Positions 53,922 to 64,000 of a stretch of DNA of 64,000 bases are shown here, piece by piece. The stretch is taken from assembly GCA_017979445.1 (NCBI GenBank), contig CM030711.1:3596001-3660000 (forward strand). Direction: 5' to 3'. Source of the DNA: Akebia trifoliata (Eukaryota; Streptophyta; Magnoliopsida; Ranunculales; Lardizabalaceae). Both the position numbers and the translations under genes were made by a program. The stretch's first letter is position 1. Each line of letters opens with the position of its first letter. The notes below the pieces were generated by a model. The model had not been told where the DNA came from and ran no database searches. It was given only the letters and a program-made list of their open reading frames with translations.

Positions 53922-54529
53922 ACCAATGGTTTTTTGCCCTTTTGGAAGTTCCGTTAGCTCCCAAGTATTATTTCTTTCAATGATTGCGATTTCAGCATCT
54001 ATCGCCTTCCGCCACTTTGGTTCTTTAACGGCATCACCGAAAGCTATTGGGTCACAATCTGAAATAGAGCAAAATGAGTAAGGGGGTCTTCAGTTCGGTC
54101 AATCCTGGTTACCTCATAATCACTCATCGAAACTGGTCTTCTTCTAATTCGTTGAGGTCGTTGTTCATCTTTTGTTTTAGAGGCTGAAATGCGTTGATTG
54201 ATTGTTGGTTGTTGCTCATTTTCTACAGGTTGTGCATTTTTCAAAGGCTGTTGCATTTCTTCTCTATTTTCTCCATCAAAATTAGCTTGTATTTGTTATT
54301 CAACATTGTTTTCATCCCAAATCCAGAACCATTCTTCATCAAACACTACGTCACGACTAATGAAAATTTTCTTGGTGATAGGATTATACAATTTGTATGC
54401 TTTTAACTGCTCACTAACACCAAGAAAAATGCATTTTTCTCATTTGTCATCAAGCTTTCTTCTTTTCTGATCTGGAATGTGAGCATATGCAATGCAACCA
54501 AAGATTCTAAAGTGATTGAAACTTGGTCT

Positions 54530-55394
54530 TCATTCATTCCAAGCTTTTTCAGGCGTCACGTTCTGGACAGCAAGTGTAGGACTTTTGTTCAGTACATGAA
54601 TGCTCCAATTGATAGCTTTGGGCCAAAAGCTTCTTGGGATACTGCTTCTTGACAAAATAGTCCGCACCATGTTCAAGATTGTACGATTCTTCCTCTCCGA
54701 AATGCCATTTTGCTGTGGGGTATAAGCTGTTGTAAGCTGCTTTTGAATCCCATGCTTCTCATAAAAATTTATAAATTCTTGTGAGTTGTATTCTCCACCA
54801 CGATCGCTGCGAAGAGTCTTTATAGGCATGCCTACTTCTTTTTCGATTAGCGCCTTGAAGTTTTTGAAAGCTGAAAAAGCCTCAGATTTCTCCTGTAAAA
54901 AATAAACCCAAGTTTTCCTACTATAATCATCAATGAACGTTATAAAATGACGTTTACCACTGTTTGATGTTGAATTAATGGGCCTGCATATATCAGAGTG
55001 AACCAGCTCCAGCACCTTCTTTGCTCTCCATGATTTTCCTTTTGGAAAATAGTCTCGATGTTTTTTTGCCAACAATACATTCTTTACATATTTGAGAAGG
55101 ACTTTGAATTTTCGGAAGACCTGTTACCATGTTTTTCTGCTGCAACGTTTTTAGACTACCAAAATTCAGATGTTCGTAGCGAAAATGCCACAACCATGCT
55201 TCATCTTTCAGTCTTGTAGAGAAACATGATTTAGTGGTGTTGTCGAGATACAACGGAAACATCCGGTTTGTTGTCATGTTGACTTGAACAATTAATCTCA
55301 AATTTTCATCTTGAATGCGGCAAACTCCATCTTTGATATAAATCTCATATCCCTTCTCTTGGAGGTGTCCAACACTTAACAAGTTGGTTTTCAA
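54530..55394 (-). pseudogene. Copia GAG-pre-integrase and integrase core
   Basis: Overlapping frames encode GAG-pre-integrase (HFRYEHLNFGSLKTLQQKNM, then CKECIVGKK) and the integrase core: LELVHSDICRP, FITFIDDYSRKTWVYFL, LRSDRGGEYNSQEF and TPQQNGISERKNRT. The D,D,E residues are all present (Asp in HSD, Asp in RSDRGGEY, Glu in SERKN). A frame change lies near 55000-55075. Sequence from 54529 to 53922 continues the linker in broken frames. Confidence 0.9.
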
Positions 55395-55750
55395 ATCTGG
55401 AACAAAGAAAACATTAGAAATAATATGATTGGAGTTTTTTTGGTGTGCATTTTCACACTTCCTTTACGCATGATAGAAACTTTAGAGTTGTCGCCAAAGA
55501 TTACGAAGTTGCGGAATGATTCATCCAAATTTGAAAACATTGATTTGTCTCCACACATATGGTTGCTGCAGCCGGTATCTAAATACCACAAGTTTTGGTG
55601 GACTTCTTCCTTTGCATGACAAGCCATCAAGAGGGAACTCCTTCTTCTTTCTCTACAAAATTTGATTTCACACCACAATTTCTGTTGAGATTAGTTCTAC
55701 ATTCAGACTTGTAATGGCCATACCTGTGACATCTATAACATTTGACATTT
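55391..55750 (-). pseudogene. Copia zinc knuckle and aspartic protease
   Basis: A CCHC knuckle (CYRCHRYGHYKSEC, about 55700-55745) is followed by the protease block WYLDTGCSNHMCG (DTG active site with the Copia-typical CSNHM) and LLSVGHLQEKGY further on. Reading frames are disrupted between the blocks. Confidence 0.88.
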
Positions 55751-55825
55751 GACTTGTCTATAGACTTTGGTTTATAACCATTTGGATGTTTACTATCACG
55801 GCCTTTTGCTTTCCATTTGGAAACA

Positions 55826-56542
55826 CTAGCATGATGATTTTTGGTGTGTTTCTTTATCTTTCCATCTCCCTTTCCTATGAATAGGACCTTTTGTATTTAC
55901 TGCTGCCTGCAATGCTTGTTCCTCTTGAACTTGCTGGACAATTTTTTGCTCATGAACCAGCAAAGAACTCTGCAATTCATCAATTGAAAGTGCATCAACA
56001 TCTTTCGATTCTTCTATAGAACAAACAACAAAATTGAATTTCGGTGTCATTGACCGAAGAATCTTTTCAATGATGGTGACGTTTTCCATCTTCTCGCCAT
56101 GGATCCGCATCTTGTTAACAATTGTCATTGTTGTTGATAAATAATCAGAAATTGACTCCCCCGACTTCATGCACAAATTCTCAAACTTGGTTCGAAATCC
56201 TTGAAGGTACGCACGTTTTGCCTTTGCATTCCCTTGATACTTCTTCTTCATCGTGTCCCAAATGTGCTTGGAGGTGTCTTTGCAAAGAATTATCTCCAAG
56301 GTTGACCGATCAATGGCTTGAAAAAGGTAGTTCTTGGCCTTACGATCTTTTAGCTTCAACGCATCCAAATCAGCTCTTTGAGTATCTGTCAACATGACTC
56401 TAGCCGCTGGTTCTGCTACTTCAGATTAAACGACATGACAGTACTCTTTGGATTTCAAGAAATTCTCCATCAGCATGCTCCAATGATCATAGTGACTATC
56501 AAGTTGATGGATAACTGGCTACACAAAATTTTCAGAGGCCAT
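55826..56542 (-). pseudogene. Copia gag (UBN2-type)
   Basis: Starts at ATG 56542 (MASENFV) but has a stop at codon 8 and another after KEYCHVV. From 56395 it is open: DALKLKDRKAKNYLFQAID, IWDTMKKKYQGNAKAKRAYL, GESISDYLSTTMTIVNKMRI and VVCSIEESKDVDALSIDELQ. This is the UBN2/gag-polypeptide pattern of plant Copia elements. Confidence 0.9.
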
Positions 56543-56740
56543 GTTTCTTCATTGCTGCTGCTGCAAAAAGAAACCAAGTGAAATAGAAAAGAGCTACAGC
56601 TACCAACTCTATATCACTCCTTTTTTTTTTTTTTACACTCGTGACCTCACGTGTTTCACTCTCTCAATCTTCCACTTTTATTTTTATTTTAATTTTAATT
56701 CTCAATAGGGCTCTGTATAAATCATTCACTCACCAATCTG

Positions 56741-56752
56741 GCTCTGATACCA
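56741..56752 (-). promoter_or_regulatory. Copia primer-binding site
   Basis: In element orientation TGGTATCAGAGC, complementary to the 3' end of initiator tRNA-Met, one base inside the 5' LTR. Confidence 0.93.
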
Positions 56753-56954
56753 CTGTTACAATATCAGAGAGAAAAAAGGACATAAAAAATATGAGATGAA
56801 CTAATTTTATTACTTACAACAGAACACGAAAAACTTTCAACCTGATGCTTTTTATATAGAGCTAATCTTTAACAAATAATAACATGAAATAAAGAAAATG
56901 CATCCACTAAATCCTAGAAAAACAACGTGCAGAAACCAACCTCCTACTGACTTG

Positions 56955-58708
56955 TACTCCGTTTGGAAAAGCCTTCGCACGGCTAAAATCACACCGAACT
57001 CATTCCGTTTTTGAAACTTCTGTGTTTGGAATCGATGAGAACACATTTTAGTTGCCGATTCGTTCGGCTAAATCAGCCTATTCTCTCGACTGCCAACTCT
57101 TCAACGAGCCTCAGCAAAATCACACAGTTGATAAAACTCTACCCGATTCCTCCCTTGATTGAAGCACCGAGTTCGTAACTCGGTTTGTGAAATTCAACTC
57201 GTCTTCTTCAATCCTCTATGTTACTTCACTGTTTCAAAGTTCTCTAATGGCCTCTTCAACCTTCCCACTCCCCTTTCGCCTCCACCATCTCAACCCATCT
57301 CCTACAAAACCCAAAACCCTGATCAGGTTCATGATTCAACCTTCTCCGACACCACACACGAGTCTTTTTGACCCATTCGTCCTTCAACTTAGAAGACTCA
57401 ACGTCAACACCACCAATTCAGAAACTCTCGCTTGAGATGGGGTTAGGGGTAGAGCTACCCAGGGGCAAGTCATTGAATTTTTTAAAGAAAAAAAAAACTC
57501 TGATTTAACCCCCTACCTTTGAGGTATATTAGAATTTACCCCTTTTTCTCATACTGACAACATACATAATAAAAATAATAATATAATATATAACCCCACT
57601 GCACCAAAGTTGTTGTCTGCACTTATAAAATACACAAAAGTAGATTTTAAAACCTATGTTTTAATTGATATTTGATACACCTCGCCTAATTTTCAAACTA
57701 TCGATTTGCATCCAGCTGGAGCCCATTCAATTTTATTTTCAATAACGAACTGTTATTGGCATTCCAAATTTTACTTATTAAACCCAAATTAAAAGAAAGA
57801 AAAAAAAAAGAGTTAATAATTGAGGATAAATAAAAATTGGGGTGCCAGTAAAAGTCCTTTCTTGTTTATCATTTTTGCTAGATGTCTATTTTTTGGATTA
57901 AAGATTTTATACGAGCCTAATTATAATTGTAAAACAACTACTAAAATTGTTTGAACTAGTGTAATAATATTTGGGATATAATTAATAAAAGTTTGGGTGC
58001 CAATAGAAACTCAAAAAAAGAAAAAAAAATTATTTAACTCCCCAAATTTTCTATCGATATTAGAGAGACCGTCATGCTTTTAAAATTAACAACGTGAATC
58101 CTAGGCCTTGATCTTTTGGTACTCATACCATACTAAAAACAAATCGATTTTACATCCAATACCAAAAACATCAAAAACAAATTTGAATCCACTAACCAAA
58201 AATAAAAATAAAAAATTATTTGAGAAGTTTGTTAGAAAAAATAAATCAATTATACAAAGGAGGCCAAGAAAATCTGCTTACAAACAACAAAATAGAAATA
58301 AAGAATAACTAGGAAATAACAACATATTTTATAGGAATCATCGAGTATGTACGAGTTCATCAAGATAAGCACCGATGGAAAATTGAGCAGGCACAATCTC
58401 CATGTTCAACAAGTGGGCCCAAACACAGTAACAAAATTATCAACATTTATACTTATTGTTAACATATTAGTATTTATATCAAATAAATAATTTTTTTTTT
58501 AAATATTATTTTTAATTTCATCCAGCAATTTTTAGACAACGGGTTACCAAACATTTCAACATCTTAACAGCATAATTAAACAGCATGTTATCAAATAATA
58601 TATTCAATTCAGCAAGTTGCTTCAGCAACAGCAACAACAACTTTCTCTCAGCTTCAGCAATTTAATTCAGCATCAGCAACTTTACATACAGCTTTTCCAA
58701 ACAGAGCA
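56955..58708 (+). mobile_element. Nested 1.75-kb TIR element carrying a gene 5' end
   Basis: Ends TACTCCGTTTGGAAAAGCC and GCTTTTCCAAACAGAGCA (inverted), with TTG on both sides (56952-56954, 58709-58711); the 3' LTR shows the empty site. The right end has repeated TTCAGCAAC motifs. It contains a plausible host-derived first exon (57247-57435) and further MITE arms (57735-58015). No transposase was found. Confidence 0.8.
57247..57435 (+). pseudogene. Transit-peptide-like gene 5' fragment inside the nested element
   Basis: 62 codons from ATG: MASSTFPLPFRLHHLNPSP, TKPKTLIRF, then PFVLQLRRLNVNTTNSE and a stop. A start MASS, richness in Ser/Thr/Pro/Arg and lack of acidic residues over the first 40 positions look like a chloroplast transit peptide. 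It is preceded by a CT/TTC-rich leader. The family cannot be named. It seems to be the first exon of a nuclear gene carried by the element; the mature part is missing. Confidence 0.4.
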
Positions 58709-58922
58709 TTGGTAAACACAAAGCCGTGTTCTCCACCACAAACTACATACTAATAACAAACTCCTATATTCTAGGACACTAACAACTGACTCTATATCTT
58801 AAATAAATTAAATAAACTTAGCAAATAAGACCCACATGACTCAACAAGGTCTGCCTGGCAAGCCAAATAAGGCGACTGGACAAGTCATCTTGGCATCTCA
58901 GAGACCAAAGCCTTTTTGCAGA

Positions 58923-59970
<1,048 letters not shown>

Positions 59971-60365
59971 CTTGGCTAGATCTGGAAAATTGTGAGAACT
60001 GTCGAACTTATTGAATGTGAGGTTGGTATCTTATAAAGATGTTACAAGACTACCCAATTATTTTGATAAGGGGCATTTGAGTAATTTTGATACGTACATG
60101 CCGGCGTTCAATTATCTACGGTAATTTTGTGCGGCAAAATAGAATTGCTTGACTTAAATCTGACCTACCATGAGTACAACAGAACTGAGTTGTTATTTAC
60201 TTGGTTATTTAAAATATATATATATATATATATTAGGTTTCGTGGACTGTCGAACAAGATCTACATGAAAAATGGGCTACAGAGGATCCGCTCCCGTGTA
60301 CGGGCCATACCAAAATACAAAATATTCTTCCATATTTAACATACAAAATAATGATATCAAATAGA
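59971..60365. promoter_or_regulatory. SDR3 promoter / SDR3-SDR4 spacer
   Basis: Only 395 bp separate the SDR3 start from the SDR4 stop. On the minus strand TTTATAAGA (about 60031-60039) lies about 65 bases before the SDR3 ATG and is a reasonable TATA box. A (TA)n run is at 60212-60232. Confidence 0.45.
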
Positions 60366-61170
60366 TCAAGAATTTTCTGATTTCATAGCTATGGAGAAAG
60401 GTTGATTGGTTATGCTATAACCCCCATCAACAATGAGGTTGAGACCAGTCACATACTTTGACTCATCACTAGCCAAATAAATTGATGCCTCGGCCAATTC
60501 CTCCGCTTTCATCACCGTTCCTCTAGATTTAGCAAACCAATTGTATGACTCCTTTACCTTGCTCACTTCTCTCACCTTCAAATTTGTAGCATTCTTCCAC
60601 AATGGGGTGGTAACTCCATAAGGGGATATACAATTTACTCTAATTCCACATTGTCCAAGCTCAACACATAAGTTCTTTGTCAAACCCACCACTGCATGTT
60701 TTGATGCAGTGTATGCATGGGATGTCAAGCCAGCAGTGACTGAAGCAAGACTCGATGTGAAGAGTATGTTTCCTTTCTTTGCTGGTATCATAACTCTCGC
60801 AGCGTGCTTGGCACCCAAGAAGGCACCATATACATTGACGTCGAACACTTTTTTGATCTCTTTGTTATCGATGTCTAATATATTTGATTCAAAGTTCCCA
60901 CTTATACCAGCATTGTTGAACATGATATCAAGCTTTCCATACTTCCAAATTGTAGCGTCCACAACATTTTGAACATCTACATCTTTTGTAACATCACAAT
61001 GCATGAACGATATATTGTCATCCAAGCCGATATCCTTGCAGACGGAGAGGCCTAGATCATCTTGGACATCGGCTATGACGACTTTAGCACCGTGATGGAT
61101 AAAAGACCTCACACTGCTCTCACCAATCCCACTATCACCACCTGTTATTATTGCTACCTTACCTTCTAAC
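60366..61170 (-). CDS. SDR4: short-chain dehydrogenase/reductase, intact main exon
   Basis: After acceptor TTGTGCAG, 268 codons are open: RLEGKVAIITGGDSGIGES (TGxxxGxG with Asp in place of Ala), [23 protein letters not shown], the catalytic Ser in FTSSLASV, YTASK (Tyr/Lys), ISPYGVTTP and ESKYVTGLNLIVDGGYS, ending AMKSENS. With a normal 12-residue first exon the protein would be 280 residues, the usual family length. It is the closest paralogue of SDR2-B but lacks the repeated tail. There is no in-frame ATG close upstream in the unspliced sequence, so expression depends on a first exon. The expected one at 62906-62936 has lost its donor site, so function is uncertain. Confidence 0.85.
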
Positions 61171-62905
61171 CTGCACAAGTAATCAATATATTTAAAATTT
61201 CCTAACTAACACCATAAATTTATTCAAAAATTTAAAATTCTTATTGGATGAATAAATTGTGGTCCTTCATTCAATTCTACTCGAAGTGTCATGTCATGTA
61301 TCTTAAATAATAGGACTTGAAGAAGGATTTGGACTAGGAACATATTGCATGATGGACAAGTTCTTGTACCAAATATAATGTGTATCTGTAGCATGTGGCA
61401 CAGTCTTGACGTCCCACCCATTAATGTTTGGCAATCAGTTCATTTCGGTTGTTTAGACTCTTAGACTTGCATTTATTATTATTATTATTATTTTAGTGTA
61501 AGTGATCAGTTATGAAAAAATTCAAAACTTTAACATTCACTGAAATAATATTAATGTTTGATTTATTTTATGTTTGGGTTCGGAAAGAACGTTCATAATC
61601 TTTTCAATAATATTACAACTAGACCATTTAATCATATTACACGTTAGGATAATAGTTTTAAAACTTGAAAACCCGATTTGACTTGAATATCCATTAAGTT
61701 GATTCAACTCAAAAACACTCGAAAATGACTAGGATGAATCAATAAAAATGTATTGATTTTATAAATATTTAAAAATGAAAAACTTAAATTAATTTTTTTT
61801 TAATGTTGGGAGTGTCCGGTCCCTTATGACCAAAGAGCAGGGGCAAAGCAACTTGAGTCTTAGAGCACAATATCTCACACAAATCCCTCGGGTACACGCA
61901 ATACCCCACAAACTACATATACCAATTAAGCCCGGATAAGTCACTGCAGGTGGTTGAAAGTATTAAAAAAAATTAGTTCTCTACGTCTCTACAAATGTAT
62001 TATGTACAATTAAATAAATTGATCAAGATTTTGATGCAACTTTAAGCATTTTTAGGCTGACTTGATTGTGTTAACAAGTTGGTTTCATCGACTTTCGCAA
62101 TATAAAATTTGACAAGAAAATTCAATGGGTTAAAGCTCACAAATTTTAGAAACCTAATTTTGATGGCCTATGGCCGGCATTGAAAATTTTGATGTTCCCC
62201 AATTCGACACCCTAGAGCTATGAAATTTCTCTCATCCTCCATTAATTAGATGGTTTTGATCCATTGAAAAAATAAATTTGACAATGAAAAATTGGACGTC
62301 TTGGTCCGTTGAATTTTATGAAATTTGACAGCCTTGGGCCATTAAATATAGGTTTTGTTCACGTTGTGTTTAGGGGCTGAGTCACTTGAAAATTCAATCT
62401 AGTCAAGTGTTGACTCCATAGGACAAGCTTTAGAACTATGAGTGTATTTTGGAGACTCCCACAGACCCCACATTTCTAACAGTCCATATGCATTGAAAGG
62501 TTCCAAACGTGGGTTCTCGAGTAATTTTTGAAAATTTGGAATGCCCTTTAATATACGTGGGTCAATAGGATTGTGGGGTCCAAAAATGGAGACTTAAAAA
62601 CGCAATCTGAAACTATGAATAAAATTAAGGATTTTTCTAAAGGACTCTTTTGTTTGGTGAAAGAAAAAAAACATAATATTTGTACCATTATTGGAAAAGA
62701 CTAATTCCAAAATTTTCTATTTTAAATCCGTTATAAAAATATACTCCACTTGATTAAGATGGTTGAGCCATTTAACTATCCTAGAACCACTCCTTATGGA
62801 GGATAACTGTCTTGCACAACCCACCAGCCCTTGTAAGCCCAATAAGATCAAATGTAATCAGGACAGACTTATCCCGAAAACACTGCCTTAAGTTGTGAGA
62901 TATAT
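61171..62905. other. Presumed SDR4 intron / non-coding
   Basis: Parts match the SDR2 introns (for example the TTTTGAACC...GGTCAAGATTTTGA block). A miniature CACTA-like element lies at about 62098-62368 (ends near CGCAATATAAAA and CACGTTGTG). No other exon was seen. Confidence 0.6.
62098..62368. mobile_element. Miniature CACTA-like element 4
   Basis: Body closely similar to 33555-33811 (CAATGGGTTAAAGCTCACAAA...CACGTTGTG), with a degenerate left end. No clean target duplication. Confidence 0.6.
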
Positions 62906-62936
62906 CAACTGGAGATATTAAGTGAGCAACCTTCAT
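62906..62936 (-). pseudogene. Damaged first exon of SDR4
   Basis: Reads MKVAHLISPV and then diverges. Compared with SDR2-B exon 1 (47732-47769), the AK codons and the GT donor are lost in a net 11-base deletion, while the bases beyond (CTCACAACTTAAGG) match the SDR2-B intron. Unless another donor or exon is used, SDR4 cannot be spliced normally. Confidence 0.75.
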
Positions 62937-63440
62937 CTTTACCTTTTATGTAGATTATCTGCAAAGATGGGTAAACTAGTTTAATTGGTTATTTTAATTA
63001 AAAAATGTCCCTGTTTATCCAGAAATTCAAGAACAATAAACAAATGAACCCCAAAGAAAATAGAAAATTTGCTAATATTTACACTAATATCATACTTTTT
63101 CCTTGAACCCAAACTTCTTTGACTCAATTTTTTTAATTTGTCTTATTAATTATTATGTTGGTCTCAAATTATAAAAAAAAACATAAATCGATGATGAAAC
63201 CAAAAACTATCAAATGAGTTTGATGATGGTCAAACCCTTGTTCAATTTGGTTGGATTAATTTTATTTATTATTTACTATTTTTTAACTGATTTGATAGGA
63301 ACTTAGCTATTGAATCTCTGTTATTGCTCAATGAACTCTAACCTGGGAGTTTAGATTTCCATGATCTTTTGCAGTCATGAAATCTTTAATTCGTTATAAC
63401 CATGATTGAAATCTTATGCAAAGACCAAGTGGGTGCATAT
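62937..63440. other. Upstream region of SDR4
   Basis: The first about 260 bp match sequence upstream of SDR2-A and SDR2-B, so the ancestral promoter was copied with the gene. No other feature. Confidence 0.5.
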
Positions 63441-63576
63441 AGAATGCCCCTGTACCTATATATAGGGAACGGATCAAGGGACATGAAAAACTTCAATGAG
63501 AGATAAACACCAATTCTCCAAGGTAACAAGAATTCTACATTTTCCTGGTTTTATGTTTTATTGGTTTCAAATAGAA
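63440..63576 (+). promoter_or_regulatory. Candidate promoter and leader of a plus-strand gene at the right edge
   Basis: CTATATATAGG at 63456-63466 is a good TATA box, followed about 50 bases on by leader-like sequence and a donor-like CCAAG-GTAACAAG (about 63520). Downstream repeats contain a TTTCATTGCAG acceptor. The coding part would lie outside the window. Confidence 0.4.
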
Positions 63577-63928
63577 CTCAAAATAAAATTTTATTGATTT
63601 TAATCATATAAATACATTAATGACTTTCACAATGTTTCATTGCAGGTCTTGCTCCTTTGCTTTACCTTAGGTACTCTTAGTTATACATCAAGCAATGCTT
63701 TGGTATTCTTTAATCTTTTGCTAATATTTGTGTACTTAACCAACGTAATATTCTCAAAATAAAATTTTATTGATTTTAATCATATAAATACATTAATGAC
63801 TTTCACAATGTTTCATTGCAGGTCTTGCTCCTTTGCTTTACCTTAGGTACTCTTAGTTATTCATCAAGCAATGCTTTGGTATTCTTTAATCTTTTGCTAA
63901 TATTTGTGTACTTAACCAACGTAATATT
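63577..63928 (+). repeat. Tandem duplication, two units of 176 bp
   Basis: Units 63577-63752 and 63753-63928 appear to differ by one base (TTATACATC vs TTATTCATC). Each has a TTTCATTGCAG acceptor-like site, a short GTCTTGCTCC...CCTTAG segment and a GTACTC donor-like site, so a very short exon may have been duplicated. Confidence 0.85.
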
Positions 63929-64000
63929 CTCAAGTCAACTTATCTCTGTATCATAAGTTCCGTGGTGAATGAATATCTAGATTCATGCCTTTCATTTGAG

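Larger units (their letters stand above)
52924..58846 (-). mobile_element. Ty1/Copia retrotransposon, main body with 5' LTR
   Basis: Minus-strand order: 5' LTR (58846-56754, with a 1.75-kb nested element), primer-binding site (56741-56752), gag, zinc knuckle, protease, integrase, reverse transcriptase, start of RNase H. Gag-protease-integrase-RT-RNase H is the Copia order. Many stops and frameshifts make it inactive. AGGTC right after the LTR (58847-58851) is the partner of the AGGTC at 35302-35306. Confidence 0.95.
56754..58846 (-). repeat. Copia 5' LTR, interrupted by a nested element
   Basis: 56754-56954 and 58709-58846 together match the 3' LTR at 35307-35629. In element orientation it starts TGTTGAGTC and ends GATATTGTAACA. 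The interruption is the 1.75-kb element at 56955-58708. Confidence 0.9.

Overview
The window is nuclear DNA of a flowering plant. It is A+T-rich, its genes have GT-AG introns, and about half of it is recognisable as plant transposable elements: Ty1/Copia, a long solo LTR, CACTA, Tourist-like elements and several foldback MITE families. The gene families present (plant S28 serine carboxypeptidase, an SDR110C-type short-chain dehydrogenase cluster, and captured alpha-expansin, villin and E2 fragments) are typical of angiosperms. The species cannot be named from the sequence.

Layout. (1) 1-4.5 kb: the first five exons of a minus-strand S28 (Pro-X carboxypeptidase-like) gene that runs off the left edge. 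(2) 4.5-8.5 kb: non-coding sequence with small hairpin elements, an 800-bp foldback element and an RNase H relic. (3) 8,485-36,677 (copy A) and 36,671-53,662 (copy B): a tandem segmental duplication. Each copy holds a dead SDR gene (SDR1) followed by a second SDR gene (SDR2). SDR2 is intact in copy B (44,872-47,769, two exons, 303 codons) and broken in copy A. The right duplication breakpoint lies inside a minus-strand Copia element, so that element is split. Its 3' LTR with one target-site duplication (AGGTC) is at 35.3 kb, and its 5' LTR with the matching AGGTC is at 58.8 kb. (4) After the duplication, copy A gained a 6.8-kb CACTA transposon carrying fragments of three host genes (ubiquitin-conjugating E2, villin headpiece, alpha-expansin) and a 3.16-kb solo LTR; two hairpin MITEs also lie only in copy A. 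Tourist-like elements of one family landed at different sites in A and B. (5) 58.9-63 kb: a third SDR pair (SDR3 with one nonsense codon; SDR4 with an intact main exon but a damaged first exon). (6) 63.4-64 kb: a TATA box, leader-like sequence and a 176-bp tandem duplication that may begin another plus-strand gene.

All SDR genes share one architecture: a 38-nt first exon coding 12 residues plus two bases of an Arg codon, then one long exon. All lie on the minus strand, so the region is a three-fold array of a two-gene SDR1/SDR2 module. The family (secoisolariciresinol dehydrogenase / xanthoxin dehydrogenase-like) oxidises alcohols on specialised metabolites with NAD. Of six members, only SDR2-B looks fully intact.

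No rRNA or convincing tRNA genes, CRISPR arrays or bacterial-type operons were seen. All exon joins were made by eye from splice-site consensus and reading-frame continuity, and no database search was possible.
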